A stretch of 64,000 nt of DNA from Isoetes taiwanensis (GCA_021234155.1 JAJEKV010000003.1:15424386-15488385), one strand, 5' to 3'. Shown: positions 9,945 through 21,084, counted from the first letter of the stretch. Numbers and translations are program-made. Notes: a model not told the origin generated them from the letters alone.

Positions 9945-11345
9945 ATGGACCATACCCAGCGTCAGCAATGGTACCACGATGGAGAGCGATGGGATCCTGA
10001 TGTCCCCTTTGAGCAGCTCCATCCTTATTTGTTACAAGAGGTGGATCTTATCGCCAATATGGAGACCCATCCCGACTATGCCGATTTCTTGCAGTTTTAC
10101 ATTCAAGAGATGGTGCCCCAGTGCACTCCGTATGGCGATCCTCCTCAGCTTTACCTCCACAGATCTGTACTTATGCAGATGCTTGGGGATGACAAACATG
10201 CTGAGGATACACTCAGGGGTATTCAGCGCCGTGCTCGGCATGCTCCTATCCTCCAGTTTGGACGACAGCAGACCTATTTTGAGGTCCGCTTTGCATTGGC
10301 CATTCTTATGGACCAATATGTGGAGTTCGATTACACTCCATTGGAAAAAGGGAAGTTACCTATTGCTGATGAACCAGAGGAGGATGAGCGCATCAGCCAT
10401 ACAGATTTTGTTCGATGGAAGCAGCTCGCCACCGAACTGCCCGTTGTACGAGGCCACGGTCGCAAGCTTGCGGGATTGGATGCCCTTCCCCCAATCATGC
10501 ACAATGGTCGAGAGTATCTCCTCCTCGATGATATCATGTGGGCATATCACGTCATCGCTAACCTTCCACACATGACCAAGGACCTCGTCCTGTACGAGCT
10601 CGCTGAGTATTGTCAGGATGACTTCATTGACTTCTCCCTTCCTGATTATCCCGCGGAAGTCCAACGGCTACTTAGGTTTCACCCAGAAGACCTTGCACCT
10701 GTTGAGACCTTGCTACAGCTAAGGCAATTGATGCTCCAAGATCCCCCTTCTCCGCCACCTGACGATGCTTTTGCTGCTATGGGCTCCCATGTCCCTAATA
10801 TTAACAAGGTGGCCATACCAATGGAAGAAGATGAACAGGGTGAAGAGTTGTGCGATAACCAAGATCATCTGAAAGAAGAAAAGGAAGAGGCCTATGCGGA
10901 GCAGGTACATGTCAATCTCGAAAGGGAGATAGCGACTTCAAGAGATCCTGACGTAGTAGCTTTTAAGAACCATCTTACGCGGTTCTTCCTCTCAGCTTTT
11001 CGTCAAGGCCAGGTGTTATTCTTTGTTCGAGCTCTCGCTCCTGAGGCTGAGGCATCTTTTTGGGCACTGAAGGCTTTGTCAGTTACGGCGGGACACCGCA
11101 AGCTCCCTGCAAATCTCCATTCTGCCGTACTTGTGAGTCGCGACTTGGCACTTGCTACTTTAAGCCAAGACATTGCGGCTTGGATGAGCATGAAAATGCT
11201 CGTAGCAGCACCATTAGCTACTGCTTTTCCTCCCGCAGTTGCTTCAGCTGCCGCACTCACCATTAGCCCTGGTGTCGCGCTACTTCGCCAGCGGGAGCCA
11301 CCATCCCCTACGAAAATGGATCGAGATGCGGGGCCTAGCTCTTAG
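9945..11345 (+). CDS. Unrecognised 466-residue protein, second gene of the element
   Basis: This is a clean 466-codon frame beginning MDHTQRQQWYHDGERW. Its length without stops, beside degenerate neighbours, suggests a real coding gene. I do not recognise the family. Residues 1-280 are mixed helical-looking sequence with many Tyr, Asp and Pro. About 295-330 is strongly acidic (MEEDEQGEELCDN, EEKEEAY). Residues 330-450 are Ala/Leu-rich, ending in a short Ser/Pro tail (MDRDAGPSS). There is no CCHC knuckle, retropepsin or RT motif, so it is not an obvious gag. It follows the H3-fold gene by 311 bases in the same orientation, and both lie downstream of one LTR. It could be a divergent capsid, an accessory protein that works with the H3-fold product, or a captured host gene. 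Similarity to a different element starts 20 bases after the stop codon. Confidence 0.65.
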   Translation: MDHTQRQQWYHDGERWDPDVPFEQLHPYLLQEVDLIANMETHPDYADFLQFYIQEMVPQCTPYGDPPQLYLHRSVLMQMLGDDKHAEDTLRGIQRRARHAPILQFGRQQTYFEVRFALAILMDQYVEFDYTPLEKGKLPIADEPEEDERISHTDFVRWKQLATELPVVRGHGRKLAGLDALPPIMHNGREYLLLDDIMWAYHVIANLPHMTKDLVLYELAEYCQDDFIDFSLPDYPAEVQRLLRFHPEDLAPVETLLQLRQLMLQDPPSPPPDDAFAAMGSHVPNINKVAIPMEEDEQGEELCDNQDHLKEEKEEAYAEQVHVNLEREIATSRDPDVVAFKNHLTRFFLSAFRQGQVLFFVRALAPEAEASFWALKALSVTAGHRKLPANLHSAVLVSRDLALATLSQDIAAWMSMKMLVAAPLATAFPPAVASAAALTISPGVALLRQREPPSPTKMDRDAGPSS

Positions 11346-11363
11346 TCCTTTCCTAAGATCCAA

Positions 11364-11698
11364 AATAATGATTGGATGAGGATGGCTAAGGGATAAAATC
11401 AAGCACCATGGGTCTTCCAAACTTTTTGACTTTCAATCTTCAAAAAATATCTTCCAAACTTCATAACCCAGAATCTTCTAGAGCATATTTTTGACTAAGC
11501 ATTTTGACTTCAAATAAAGTACCTCATGTGAATTTGAACCTTGAGCACTTTGTTGACCTGAAGAATGAACATCTTTTGACCTCCACATCAATATTGAATA
11601 CCAGGAATCTTCCAAACTTTGACCTAGTCTTTTAAGATAAATTGACCTAGTTTGAATGCATAGACCACAATTAGCATGTTGCCCTTTGGGGGCAACAT
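11364..11698 (+). repeat. End fragment of LTR-B (3' LTR of the Tat-like element)
   Basis: This is a direct repeat of 19612-19942 with very few differences. It ends GGGCAACA, which mirrors the TGTTGACC start of LTR-B at 18033 and gives the expected TG...CA ends. Together with the inverted piece at 5087-6133 it would make most of one LTR, if the segment between were flipped. Confidence 0.8.
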
Positions 11699-12611
11699 CT
11701 CGCCAAAACAAGAAAAAGGCTGGTTCCCTCAGCCATGTGATGTCAAAAAATGAATAATTAGAGGGGTCTTCAACTTTGTGCCAAGGTATCCAAGCGGAGA
11801 TATGAGAGTGTGAAATGCAAGTGTAGGTGAAGTGAGTATGAATGTGGTGGAATAATATGGATAGAAAAAGGTAGAAGTGAGTGTGAGTTTGTGAGTATGG
11901 ATGTAGTGATGGAATAATATGGATAGAGAAAGGTAGAAATGAGTGTGAGCATGACAAAAGGGTGGTGGAATGATTGTAAATGGAATGAGATGAGTGAAAA
12001 GAAAGTGAGTGTGGATATGGTGAGGTGGTGATGAACTGGAGATGAAGTGAGTGTGCAAGTGCTTAAGGCCTCGCCAAAACAAGAAAATGTATGCTCCTTT
12101 CTTGATCTTTAAAGGTTGCAACTCTGCTATGGTGGTAAAGATGAATTGCAGAGTGCTTGGGAATGAAAACAAGAATGAGAGGTTTTAAATGGTAGGTAGG
12201 ACTAAATGTGACAGATGAGAAAGATGGAACAAGAGTGCACCTGTCATGGAAACACACAAACCAATTAGTCTCAATTACTTGCAACTCTGCTATGATGGTG
12301 AAGGTGACTTTGCAGAGTGTTGGTAGAGGTATGAAAGAGGAATAAGGGGCTGAATGGATGGTAGGAATATTTAAAACAGATGAGAAAAATGGAAGAAGGG
12401 TGCTCCTGCATATGACACTTGGTAATTAGTAGCATCAGTCCTGTTCTTGAAACCATGTATACTTTGTCTGGTCAGGTCATCCTAGAAAACATGAAACCAA
12501 TCATATTAGAGTAATGTGCTCAAAATCAAATTGATCTAGCCTGCTGGAATAGAGATGCTCAAAAGTCAAACTGATCTAACTACTTTAAATCTGCTATAAA
12601 CTTCCAAGCTT
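11699..12611. other. Noncoding region inside the Tat-like element with short repeats
   Basis: No gene is seen. A CTCGCCAAAACAAGAAA motif occurs at about 11699 and again at about 12072. A segment containing TTGCAACTCTGCTATG occurs near 12115 and 12280. The stretch 11815-12060 is a purine-rich run of GTGAGTATGGATG-like degenerate repeats. It lies between the end of the integrase and the LTR, so it is the element's 3' untranslated region. Confidence 0.6.
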
Positions 12612-13800
12612 TTAATGTAAAAAGAGGAACAAGCAAGTATGCTGGTCCCAATACCTTTTCAGGTGCAGGATGTTGATAGGATTTGGCAGTGGCATCCCTG
12701 AAGCAACTTCTTGTAACCAATAAGAATTTGTACCTGCAGGATCCAGCACTACAAAGGGTCCTTCCCAAATGTTATCAAATTTGCCAGCTGAGTCCTCCTT
12801 TGACTTGTTCCATTTGAGAACAAGCTCTCCTTTTTTAAAAGTGCCTTGTATTTTGTGGGCAGCCTTGAATGCAGCCAGATCTTTAGCCTTTTTCAGCAAG
12901 TTTGTGTTCTCAGCTTCCATTCTGTACTCATCCAAATGTAACAGGGCATCCAGTCTCTCCTGTAAGGCATGTTCAAAAGGTAAGCACAATTTATGAGCTA
13001 ATCTTAAGGAAGGTAGCTCAAGTTCTACTGGTAGAACTGCTTCTATGCCATAAACCAAATTGAAAGGTGTATGATTTGTAGCTATTTTGATAGTGACTCT
13101 ATAAGCCCAAAGTGCATCCACTATTTTGATATGCCAATCCCTTTTGTTGACCTCAATCGCCTTACGCAAAATGTTTTTCAACACTTTGTTAGTAGCTTCA
13201 GCTTGTCCATTACCCTGAGGATAGTATGAGGAGCTCTTGGTATGTTTGACCTTCAAAATACTCAACAAGTTAGTAATGACTTCATTAACAAAGGGGGTAC
13301 CTCTATCAGAATGTATCTGGAAAGGAATACCAAATCTAGAGCAAACAAATTCATGTAAGAATCTTGCAGTGGTGAGGGCATTGGCTTGCCTCAAAGGTAT
13401 GGCCTCCTGCCCATTTAGTAAAATAGTCTCAGAGCCACAATAATATGCTGATGTTGACCTGTAGAAGAAGGATTAATAGGACCAATATAATCTAACCCCC
13501 AAATTTGAAAAGGTCCTGGGGATATGATAGGATTCAGGGCAGCTGGTAATAAAGTCCTTTTGCTAAAAATTTGACACTTATGGCAAGTCTTTATGATCTC
13601 ATAGCAATCTTTAAAAACAGTAGGCCAATAATACCCAGACCTAAGGATCTTTTTCGCAGTGGTGTCCCCAGCAAAATGTCCCCCACAGATACCCTTATGC
13701 ATCTCCCTAATAATTAAAGCAGATTCATCTTCACTTACACATCTCAGCAAAATCCCATCTCTATTAATTTTGCACAGAACATTATCTATCAGCTTGAATT
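12612..13800 (-). pseudogene. Tat-like Gypsy integrase
   Basis: Minus-strand integrase in two frames. The H2C2 finger is at about 13690-13560 (GHFAGDTTAKKILRSGYYWP, then CHKCQIFSKR). The first catalytic Asp is in WGLDYIGP, the second in SDRGTPF (about 13300) and the Glu in QAEATNKVLK (about 13190). The C-terminal GPF/Y-type module WEGPFVVLDPAG is near 12750. A stop and frame change at about 13400-13420 separate the two parts, so this copy is not functional. There is no chromodomain, consistent with a non-chromovirus Gypsy lineage. Confidence 0.88.
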
Positions 13801-15330
13801 GTCTGCACTTGTCCTTGAGTCTCCTTTTTTTATTTGAAGTGAGATTTGGGGAGATGATCCCATGTTGTAAGAAATCTCTAATGGGTTGCTGCCATCCTCC
13901 TTTGACTTGATCTTCCTGAGTTTCCTCTAAATGTGCTACTGCAAGTGAGGTGTCAGTAGTATTCAATTCATCTTCATGATCAAAAAATATATAAGGCAAG
14001 TAGAGGCTAGAATTTCGTGTCAAGTGCAACTCTTTTACAGAGATATCATAACTTTGCAACTTACAAGCCCACCTCTGAATTTTTGGTTTATTAGTTGCTT
14101 TACCAAATAGCAATCCCATTGGATTTTGCTTCATATGAACTTGAACTTGGCTTTTCAGAAGTAGGTGCCCTTGCCTATTGATGAGGAACATGAGAGCAGC
14201 AACACTTTTTTCTATCCTGGTATATCTTTCTTCAAGGGCAGACCATTGTTTGCTTGCAAAAACTATGGTGTGCTTATCCTGCAAAATGGCTAAACCTATA
14301 GCCTTTTTAGTAACAGTGATATAAACCTCAAATGGCAGGCTCAAATCTGGTTTTTTTAAGAGAGTAGCTTCACATATGGATAAAATAAGAAAGTAAAAAG
14401 CTTCTTGGCATTCTGGAGTCCATGTGGTAGATATGTGCTTGCTTTCAGATTTAGAAAACTTCCCTATCCTGGTCAACCTAGAGATGGGACTTAAGATATG
14501 AGCAAAATTTGGAATATACATCCTAAGGAAACTTGTCATACCAATAAAACTCTTAACCTGCTTCAAATTCTTGGGAGGTACTAATTTTTTGAGAGCTTCA
14601 ATTTTATCTTGAGCAACTTGAATACCTTGGCTGGATACTTCATGTCCCAAGAGTTGTCCTTTGGATGCAAAAAAGATGCATTTTTTTGGATTTAGATTGA
14701 CTCCTGAAGTCCTGCATAAAGAGCAGATTTTTGCAAGCAATTCCACATGGTTATTAGAATGAGAACCCAAACAAAGGTCATCTAGATACACTCTAAATTC
14801 TTCAGCAGCCATGGTTTTGAAAATGACATCCATTGCCCTTTGGAAAGTAGCTGGAGCATTCATTAGGCCAAATGGCATTCTTTTCATAGCATAAGTACCC
14901 CAGGGAGTGATGAATGAAGTCTTTGGCTGGTCTTCCTCTTTGATGCTAATCTGGTTGAACCCCTCAAAACCATCCAAAAATGAGTACATGTCTTTCCCCG
15001 CAAATAAAGATATAGAATTTCTTCCAAAAAAGGCAAAGGATAACAATCTTTTATGGTGGCTTTGTTCAAATCTCGATAATCTATGCAAATTCTCAAAGTT
15101 CCATTCTTTTTTTCCAACTGAACAATGCAGATACTCATTCAGGGGTTAATGATTTCTACAATGACACCTGATCCAACATCTTATGCAATTCATCTTTGAT
15201 TAGATCTAAAAGTGAAGCATTTATTCTTCTTAACTTCTGGAAGATAGGCTTACACCCTTCCTTAATTTTAATTTCAAATTGACATACCTCCTTTTTGATA
15301 CCAATAAGCTCAGAATAATCCCAAGCAAAC
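13800..15330 (-). pseudogene. Tat-like reverse transcriptase with degenerate native RNase H
   Basis: Minus-strand RT: LRICIDYRDLNKATIKDCYP (about 15100), MKRMPFGLMNAPATFQRAMD (about 14880) and an intact YLDD active site (about 14790). A tether and the native Gypsy RNase H follow at about 14340-14030. In that RNase H the first Asp position reads VYITVTKK and the third reads VHMKQN, so two catalytic acids are missing. Only the Glu in RIEKSVAALMF remains. Loss of catalysis in the native RNase H is known for the Tat group, which carries a second, archaeal-type RNase H. Stops and frameshifts near 15050-15160 break the gene. Confidence 0.87.
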
Positions 15331-15549
15331 ACATCACTTCTCTCTTCAAAGAATTTATTAATCTCTTCCTTATTTTGTGTGTCAAAAAGATCTCCCACAA
15401 ACAGAGTTCTTTGCTGGCCATGCTTGTTGATTATAACTTCATTGATTGCTTTTTCCTGAGATGCATTTATAACTAGTATGGGACAAAGCTCCTTAGCCTC
15501 ATCCTCATCAAGATCTTCCTCTGGGATAGCTCCCTCAGATAAATAAGTC

Positions 15550-15940
15550 ATCAATGTGTCTCTGCACAAAGCATCAGCTTCCCAATTCTGCTCCCTTGGG
15601 ATATGAGTAATTTCCCAAGAAGTAAAATGAGCAAGCATTCCCATTACCTGGTTTCTCTGGAGCTCCATATCAGCATTCTTAGCTTGATATTCACCATTAA
15701 CCTGTCTGCAGACTAACTGAGAATCCCCAAAGATATGTATAATTGAAATATCCATAGCTTTAGCTTCCTGGAGACCTGCAATCAAAGCCTTGTATTCTGC
15801 TACATTAGAAGTTATTTGGGGAAAAATCCTTCCTACCTTAGCCAAAAGTTTATTGGCAAGATCTTTTAATATAGTCTGCAGATGAAGCTACATTCAATTT
15901 CTTTGATATTCCTCCATCAAACCATAGACAACCCCTTCGC
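15550..15940 (-). pseudogene. Archaeal-type RNase H located upstream of RT
   Basis: A second RNase H domain begins LWFDGGISKK (about 15930) and continues in another frame with NVAEYKALIAGL, FGDSQLVCRQV and NWEADALC. All four expected acidic residues can be seen (FDGG, AEY, GDS, EAD). It lies between the protease and RT. The plus-strand fragment at 32.57-33.57 kb shows the same order (FGDSQLICRQV, then NWEADP, then RT), so this arrangement belongs to the family and is not a local rearrangement. A frame change near 15850 breaks this copy. Confidence 0.85.
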
Positions 15941-16204
15941 CATCTTCGTGAGGGTAGTGCACACTCTCTAATTAAAGGAATCAAATCAATTTTCTTTGTG
16001 CTAGGGGTTGCTAGACTATAAGATCCTAGTGGTTCTTCTATAAGCATTTCTTTGATAAAATGTACCTCTTCATTAAAGCCATAAGAACCATCCTGGTTGT
16101 AGATTGTGGCCACTTGAGTGCCATTTGAAATGGTGCATCTCCCTTCGCACTGCATTGGCCTAGCATCAACTCAGTAGCCATCCACCTTCTTCCCAAAGAA
16201 GAGA

Positions 16205-17135
16205 TCATATATGTCTCAGATCTTCTCCTAAATCTTCAAAAGCAACAACAACAAAATTGGCAGCTACAACAATGCCTTCAGTGTTAACAGGAACCTTAGT
16301 CACAATTCCAACTAGTGCTATCTTAGCATTAGAAAAAGATTTTAACAAAACAGATGACCTTTTATCTATCTCGAGCCCACATTTTTTCATAACATGATAA
16401 GGCATGATATTTAAAGGTGAGCCTCCATCCAACAACACATTGGAAAAAGAATAACCTCCTAGAGTAGCTGAGCACATAAATGCACCTGGATCCTCTTTAT
16501 TTTGGGCCAGAATAAGATTAGTGGCATTTGCAACACCTACACAAGCAACTGCTTCACTAAAATTAGTTTGTTGTAATAACTTTTTCCTATAACCAGGTGC
16601 AATTTTTAACAATGTAAATAGGTCCACACTTACTTTGGAATTTTTTAGTAAAACATCCAACTCATCAAAGTCATGATCTTTCTTACCATATTTTTGTTGG
16701 GGAGGTGGAGCTATTTCTTGATGGGGGTTTTCCATAACAGTGGGTGGTGGCAAAGGTTGATCTCCTAGAATGCTCGAACAAACTTGGTGGGCTCAGCAGT
16801 CCGTGGGAATCTCCCATACTTCCGGTTTGTACCACCATCACTTCTTCGCCTTTGGCATCTCTCGTAGCTTGTACAAACCTTATAGAGCTAGTAGGCTCTG
16901 CAAATCTTACATGAGAAGTTGCCTCAGACTTCTTCTCCCTCTCTTGCTTGGCAAAATATTCTTTAACAGTGCATCTAAGGTCAGTATGGCCAATTTCATT
17001 GCAAAAAGCACAGACTGGACAACCTTTCTTTTTACATTTAGGACATATTTGCCAATAACAAATGTCAGCTGGATGTGAAGTTCTATTGCAATGAAGGGTA
17101 AGTTCTACCTGCCCTGCTTGCCTTGAGCTCCACAA
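16205..17135 (-). pseudogene. Retroviral-type protease and zinc-knuckle region of the Tat-like element
   Basis: The protease core is VLLDGGSPLNIMPY (about 16440), an aspartic protease active site with DGG in place of DSG, as seen in related plant elements. Upstream, a CX2CX4HX4C knuckle (CAFCNEIGHTDLRC, about 17000) marks the nucleocapsid end of gag. The two parts lie in different frames that overlap at 16683-16753. Basic and Gln-rich sequence separates them. Confidence 0.82.
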
Positions 17136-17139
17136 GTTG

Positions 17140-18032
17140 TTTGGTCACTTCTGCTAAAGCTTCAGTCACCTTTGTCAGATCTGCTTTGACTTCTAAAATC
17201 TGAGAATCAGCTTCTTCTTTTTTTTTTTTCTTTATGCACAAGATAAATAGGAATAGAATGGTGAGATTCATAAGGACCATCGCTGGCATCGTGGGTGAAA
17301 AGGATCATGATGAAAGCTATGGCGTTTTTCCGTAGGATAGAAAACATCTTGGTCAACTCAGTGGTCTTGGCAAAAACTTTGTAGATGGAATCAAAACCTT
17401 CTGCAGCTTGAATCTTGATAAGCTTCCTGTGAATTTCTGGTCTAGAAGATAAGCCTTTAATAAAGGAGGACACCAAAAAGAGTGTGGGAATAGTGACTTG
17501 AACTTTCTGGCATCTATTCATGAAGGTACTGAATCTTTCCTTGTACTGGCTCACACTTTCACCGCATAAATGGAGAAATTTTGCAACTCATTAACAAGGT
17601 CTTTAGGAGCAAAGACGTTTTCCAAACTGTCCAAAAACTTGGTGACAAGGTCATCCCAAGAAGTGGTTCCCATAAGCTTCTCATAAGTCAACCAAGCACC
17701 AGCTTCACTTTCCTCTTTAAAACACTTTTCGAATTGTGATAGCTTGCATCCTTTTTTGAAACCAAAATCCCTGTAATAATCTTCAAAGACTCTTAGAAAA
17801 GTATTAGCACTCATCTTTGGAATCAAAAGTAGGCAATGGAGTAGGCATATTCAACTCAAACCGATAAGGCGGGGCTTTGAAGTAATCCACTTGCAAAATT
17901 AGGAGGAAGAGATCTATCTCCGAAAAGGCTCAAGTCTCCTGATCTTCCATTGGTTCTTGCTCTGCTGGGAACTTTTGTTTTGGAGCCATGAGTTCGAAAA
18001 TCCAGGTAGAAATCTCGGTAGAACCTCCAAAA
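17140..18032 (-). pseudogene. Tat-like gag, fragmented
   Basis: Minus-strand gag sequence follows the 5' LTR. A start-like MAPKQKFPAEQE near 17990 is followed by an early stop. Frames at 17826-17551 (FKKGCKLSQFEKCF, AWLTYEKL) and 17554-17207 (MSQYKERFSTFMNRC, KGLSSRPEIHRKLI) resemble a retrotransposon gag (capsid-like) domain. A poly-T run at about 17218-17229 and several stops break the gene. The short stretch at 18000-18032 next to the LTR should hold the primer site, but I could not assign a tRNA. Confidence 0.75.
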
Positions 18033-19942
18033 TGTTGACCCTAAACCTGGCTTAAGGGTCAACCACAAGGAACCAACTTGAGTTTTCACTCAAATTGGGG
18101 TTAGAACCTCCAGATCACTTAAGGTGATCAGTCTATGCAAGATAATTTCAAAGACAAGTTCCAAAACTTAAAGTTTTATACCTTTCCCATTTCCAGAAAT
18201 TGACACCTTTGCCAAAACAGTTGTGGTATTGATATGCAGATCGACTTTTTGAGTCAATCACTGTAGACTTGGTCAAAAAAGTTGTAGGTAACCAATAGTA
18301 AAGCCTCTGACCAAGTCAGAAACTTAGTTTGTGAGTTATTCGAGCTCAAAGTGCAGTCAAAATTTGGTCAATAGAGGTCAAATCTGAAAACAGTGATCAG
18401 AGATTGGGATTTTGGAGTTGCCAAACGAGTTTTTGAGAATTTCAAAAGCAAATATGTTGTAATGATGATGAGGAATATAGGCAAGTGGTCAGATTTCCAT
18501 TTGGATAGGCAAAAGTATTTTTTGTGGCTGGATTTGGCAAAATACAGTCAAGAATAGTCAAAACAGAATGCAAAAATTTCTAACTCGAGTTGTGAGTGGA
18601 ATTTTTTGGATTTTTCAAAACATATGGGCTCCAGATGTCTCAAGGATTGATGGCAAGTGGGCCAAAAGCAATCAAAAGTACATGGGTATTTTCTGTAGAG
18701 TTTTGAAATGCATTTAAATTGTAAAGAATCATAACAGAGATAATTTTCTTCAAGTAGGCATCAAATTTCATTGATATGGAGGTAAATCAATCATAATAAT
18801 GTTGGATAATAATACTTCAGTACTTCAAAATCAACTTCAGGTCAATAAATAATTTCAATAGGTAATTTCCAACCAAATCTCTTGGGACTTGATCGGGGAG
18901 TACTCAGAGTTTTCCAAAATCCTTCTTGTCATGCTCAGCAATGATCACAGTAAGACTTGTACGCTTCTGGGCCTTCAAGAAAATCCTTTTGTCGAATCCC
19001 ATGTTTATATCTTAATTTTCAAATGTTTGCTTAATCTTAGCCTTGATTGATGGGTTTATTCGGTTCTTGAAGAGCAGGAAGGTTAAAATAGGTAGGTTCC
19101 GAGGGCTCTGGTGCCAAATCCGGCGAGATTCGAGGTGGAAGCAGAAATTTAGGGTTCTTGGCTGTATTTTCTCAGAAATAGCGCGATACGATTCCGTATT
19201 TCTGCCCGTATATCCATGGAATATGCTGTATTCTTTAATTTTGCAAAGCTAAACCATGGTTTTAAAAGGCCACTTATAGAAAATTGAAGAGATGGATCAC
19301 TTTGGCAATGGCAACCCTAATTTTTCTTGGGAATATGCCAAGTTCTTAGGCATAATGATCAAGAATATTCCATAAGGTATACAAGTGGCATGGCATAATG
19401 GTAAGGAATTGTAAAAGGATTTTGGCTAGGGAAGTTTGCAAAAAACAAATGTCATAAGAAGTGAGAAGATATAGAGGCAATGGGGGAGATGTGGATGTAA
19501 TAGAGAAAGAGAAATTTGGGCAAAGCAAAATAAAGTATGCAAGGGTAAACAAAAGGGGGTATGGGTGTGGGAAAAGTGGCTAGAAAATCTCAATGGATAG
19601 AAATAGAATATGAATAATGATTGGATGAGGATGGCTAAGGGATAAAATCAAGCACCATGGGGTCTTCCAAACTTTTTGACTTCCAATCTTCAAAAAATAT
19701 CTTCCAAACTTCATAACCCAGAATCTTCTAGAGCATATTTTTGACTAAGCATTTTGACTTCAAATAAAGTACCTCATGTGAATTTGAACCTTGAGCACTT
19801 TGTTGACCTGAAGAATGAACATCTTTTGACCTCCACATCAATATTGAATACCAAGAATCTTCCAAACTTTGACCTAGTCTTTTAAGATAAATTGACCTAG
19901 TTTGAATGCATAGACCACAATTAGCATGTTGCCCTTTGGGGG
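18033..19942 (-). mobile_element. 5' LTR of the Tat-like element (LTR-B)
   Basis: On the plus strand it begins TGTTGACCCTAAACC next to the gag leader and runs about 1.9 kb. Positions 18430-19508 match 5087-6133 inverted, and 19612-19942 match 11364-11692 directly. The outer end stops at GGGGG (19942), a few bases short of the CAACA end seen in the other copy. It then joins host-like exon sequence. No genes are supported within it. Confidence 0.8.
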
Positions 19943-20161
19943 CTAGAATAGCTAAATCACACCTTGAAGGATATGAGAAACTGACATTTGTAAAATGTAT
20001 ATTTCCCTCAATCTTTTCAAGTGATATGCCATTGTCAGCATCAGAATCAATTGGTGGAATGCTTTCAATCGCATGGAATATTCTATATCCAGGCACATAA
20101 CCTTCAGACAATACTTTCAAGTTTGGAGTTCCACTTTCCAAGGCCCTGATTAACATGTATC
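19943..20161 (-). pseudogene. Lone exon of an ABCB (MDR/P-glycoprotein type) transporter
   Basis: Minus-strand sequence after a good splice acceptor (ACTACAG at 20162 onward) encodes MLIRALESGTPNLKVLSEG, then YRIFHAIESIPPIDSD and GNIHFTNVSFSYPSR. This is the linker from the last membrane helix into the first strand of an ABC nucleotide-binding domain of ABCB transporters (pattern PNL-SE, RIF, IDS, V-F-YPSR). The exon stops at 19942, where LTR-B begins, before Walker A. No other ABCB exons were found in the window. It is either a relic of a gene hit by the retrotransposon or a captured fragment. Confidence 0.8.
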
Positions 20162-20734
20162 CTGTAGTAATAATCTCAAATGTAAGTGGCTAAACTATGA
20201 AATTCCTAAATCTTCTCACTAAACATCACATTAAAAGACAATGTTATGGGATACACTATGCTTTATGTAGCTGGCAATGGCTTTCGATTTCATCGTAGAA
20301 GCAAATAGATTAAACACAAAACAATACAAACTAAAAAGTACTTAAGAAAGGTACTTACAAGAGAAAGAGGCGGCTGCCCTATTGGAATTCTCGCATGTTA
20401 AAGAAAAATCTAGAGGTGAATTTGCAGTTTTGAACGCATGAAAAAGTGTTAGAAACAGGAGCATAAATAACCAATCTCCATAATGTTATGGCTTAAACAC
20501 CGGTTGGGGAAGCGGCTCAGGCTCAATATGTTTGGACTCAATACTTTCGAATGCTAGAATTTACTTAAGAGGGAACCTAATTTTATAAACCTTAAGGTCA
20601 AGGGGTAGTTTATATTTCATGATCCTTATAAGTTATGGAACTTGTGTCAAGTAGTAACTTATTTTGTTAGCTATGGGTTAATGGGTAACCTATATAAAAG
20701 AACTGTGAGTTTTAAATAAAGTGATGCACGCGGC
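20162..20734. other. AT-rich interval, no gene seen
   Basis: This stretch between the ABCB exon and the next LTR is AT-rich and has no supported coding frame. It may be ABCB intron sequence. Confidence 0.4.
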
Positions 20735-21047
20735 TGATAACGGGTCGCGACCATTTCAAAGGAAAAATCGTATCAGAACAACTAACTCGAAGAATACGCA
20801 GAAAAAAGGCCGATCTGTCCCTGCAAAAGGTCGAATCTATGCTATAAACAACCGATTCTTTGATATTCCTAGTTATTTACCTTTTTAATAGCTATTTGCG
20901 TTCAGTAAAGGCAAATCCGGAAAAAGCTGATTCCTCCTTATAAATGCAATTATATCTTCTACTCTAACTTAGAATCTCGACTGAATCCTATGTGAATTCC
21001 TTGTGTTTACTGTCAATTGTTTTGCTAAGTTATTTGCTATTGTATCA
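20735..21047 (+). mobile_element. LTR of a Gypsy element (family C)
   Basis: It begins TGATAACGG and ends TGTATCA, so TGATA...TATCA are inverted ends. A primer site follows three bases later. The inverted element at 31872-32460 has the same termini and a related gag but a longer, diverged LTR. Confidence 0.7.
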
Positions 21048-21050
21048 ATT

Positions 21051-21063
21051 TGGTATCAGAGCC
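21051..21063 (+). promoter_or_regulatory. Primer-binding site, initiator tRNA-Met type
   Basis: TGGTATCAGAGCC lies three bases after the LTR end and 21 bases before the gag ATG. Confidence 0.9.
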
Positions 21064-21084
21064 TGGCCTTTCCTAGAATCTGTG

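Noticed and set aside
11478-12172. Several minus-strand frames rich in His, Ile, Ser and Thr
   Set aside because: They are produced by purine-rich degenerate repeats and lack any domain.
19728-20156. A single 142-codon minus-strand gene
   Set aside because: It is a chance fusion of the ABCB exon frame with LTR-B sequence. The downstream half is the same as the LTR fragment at 11.4-11.7 kb.
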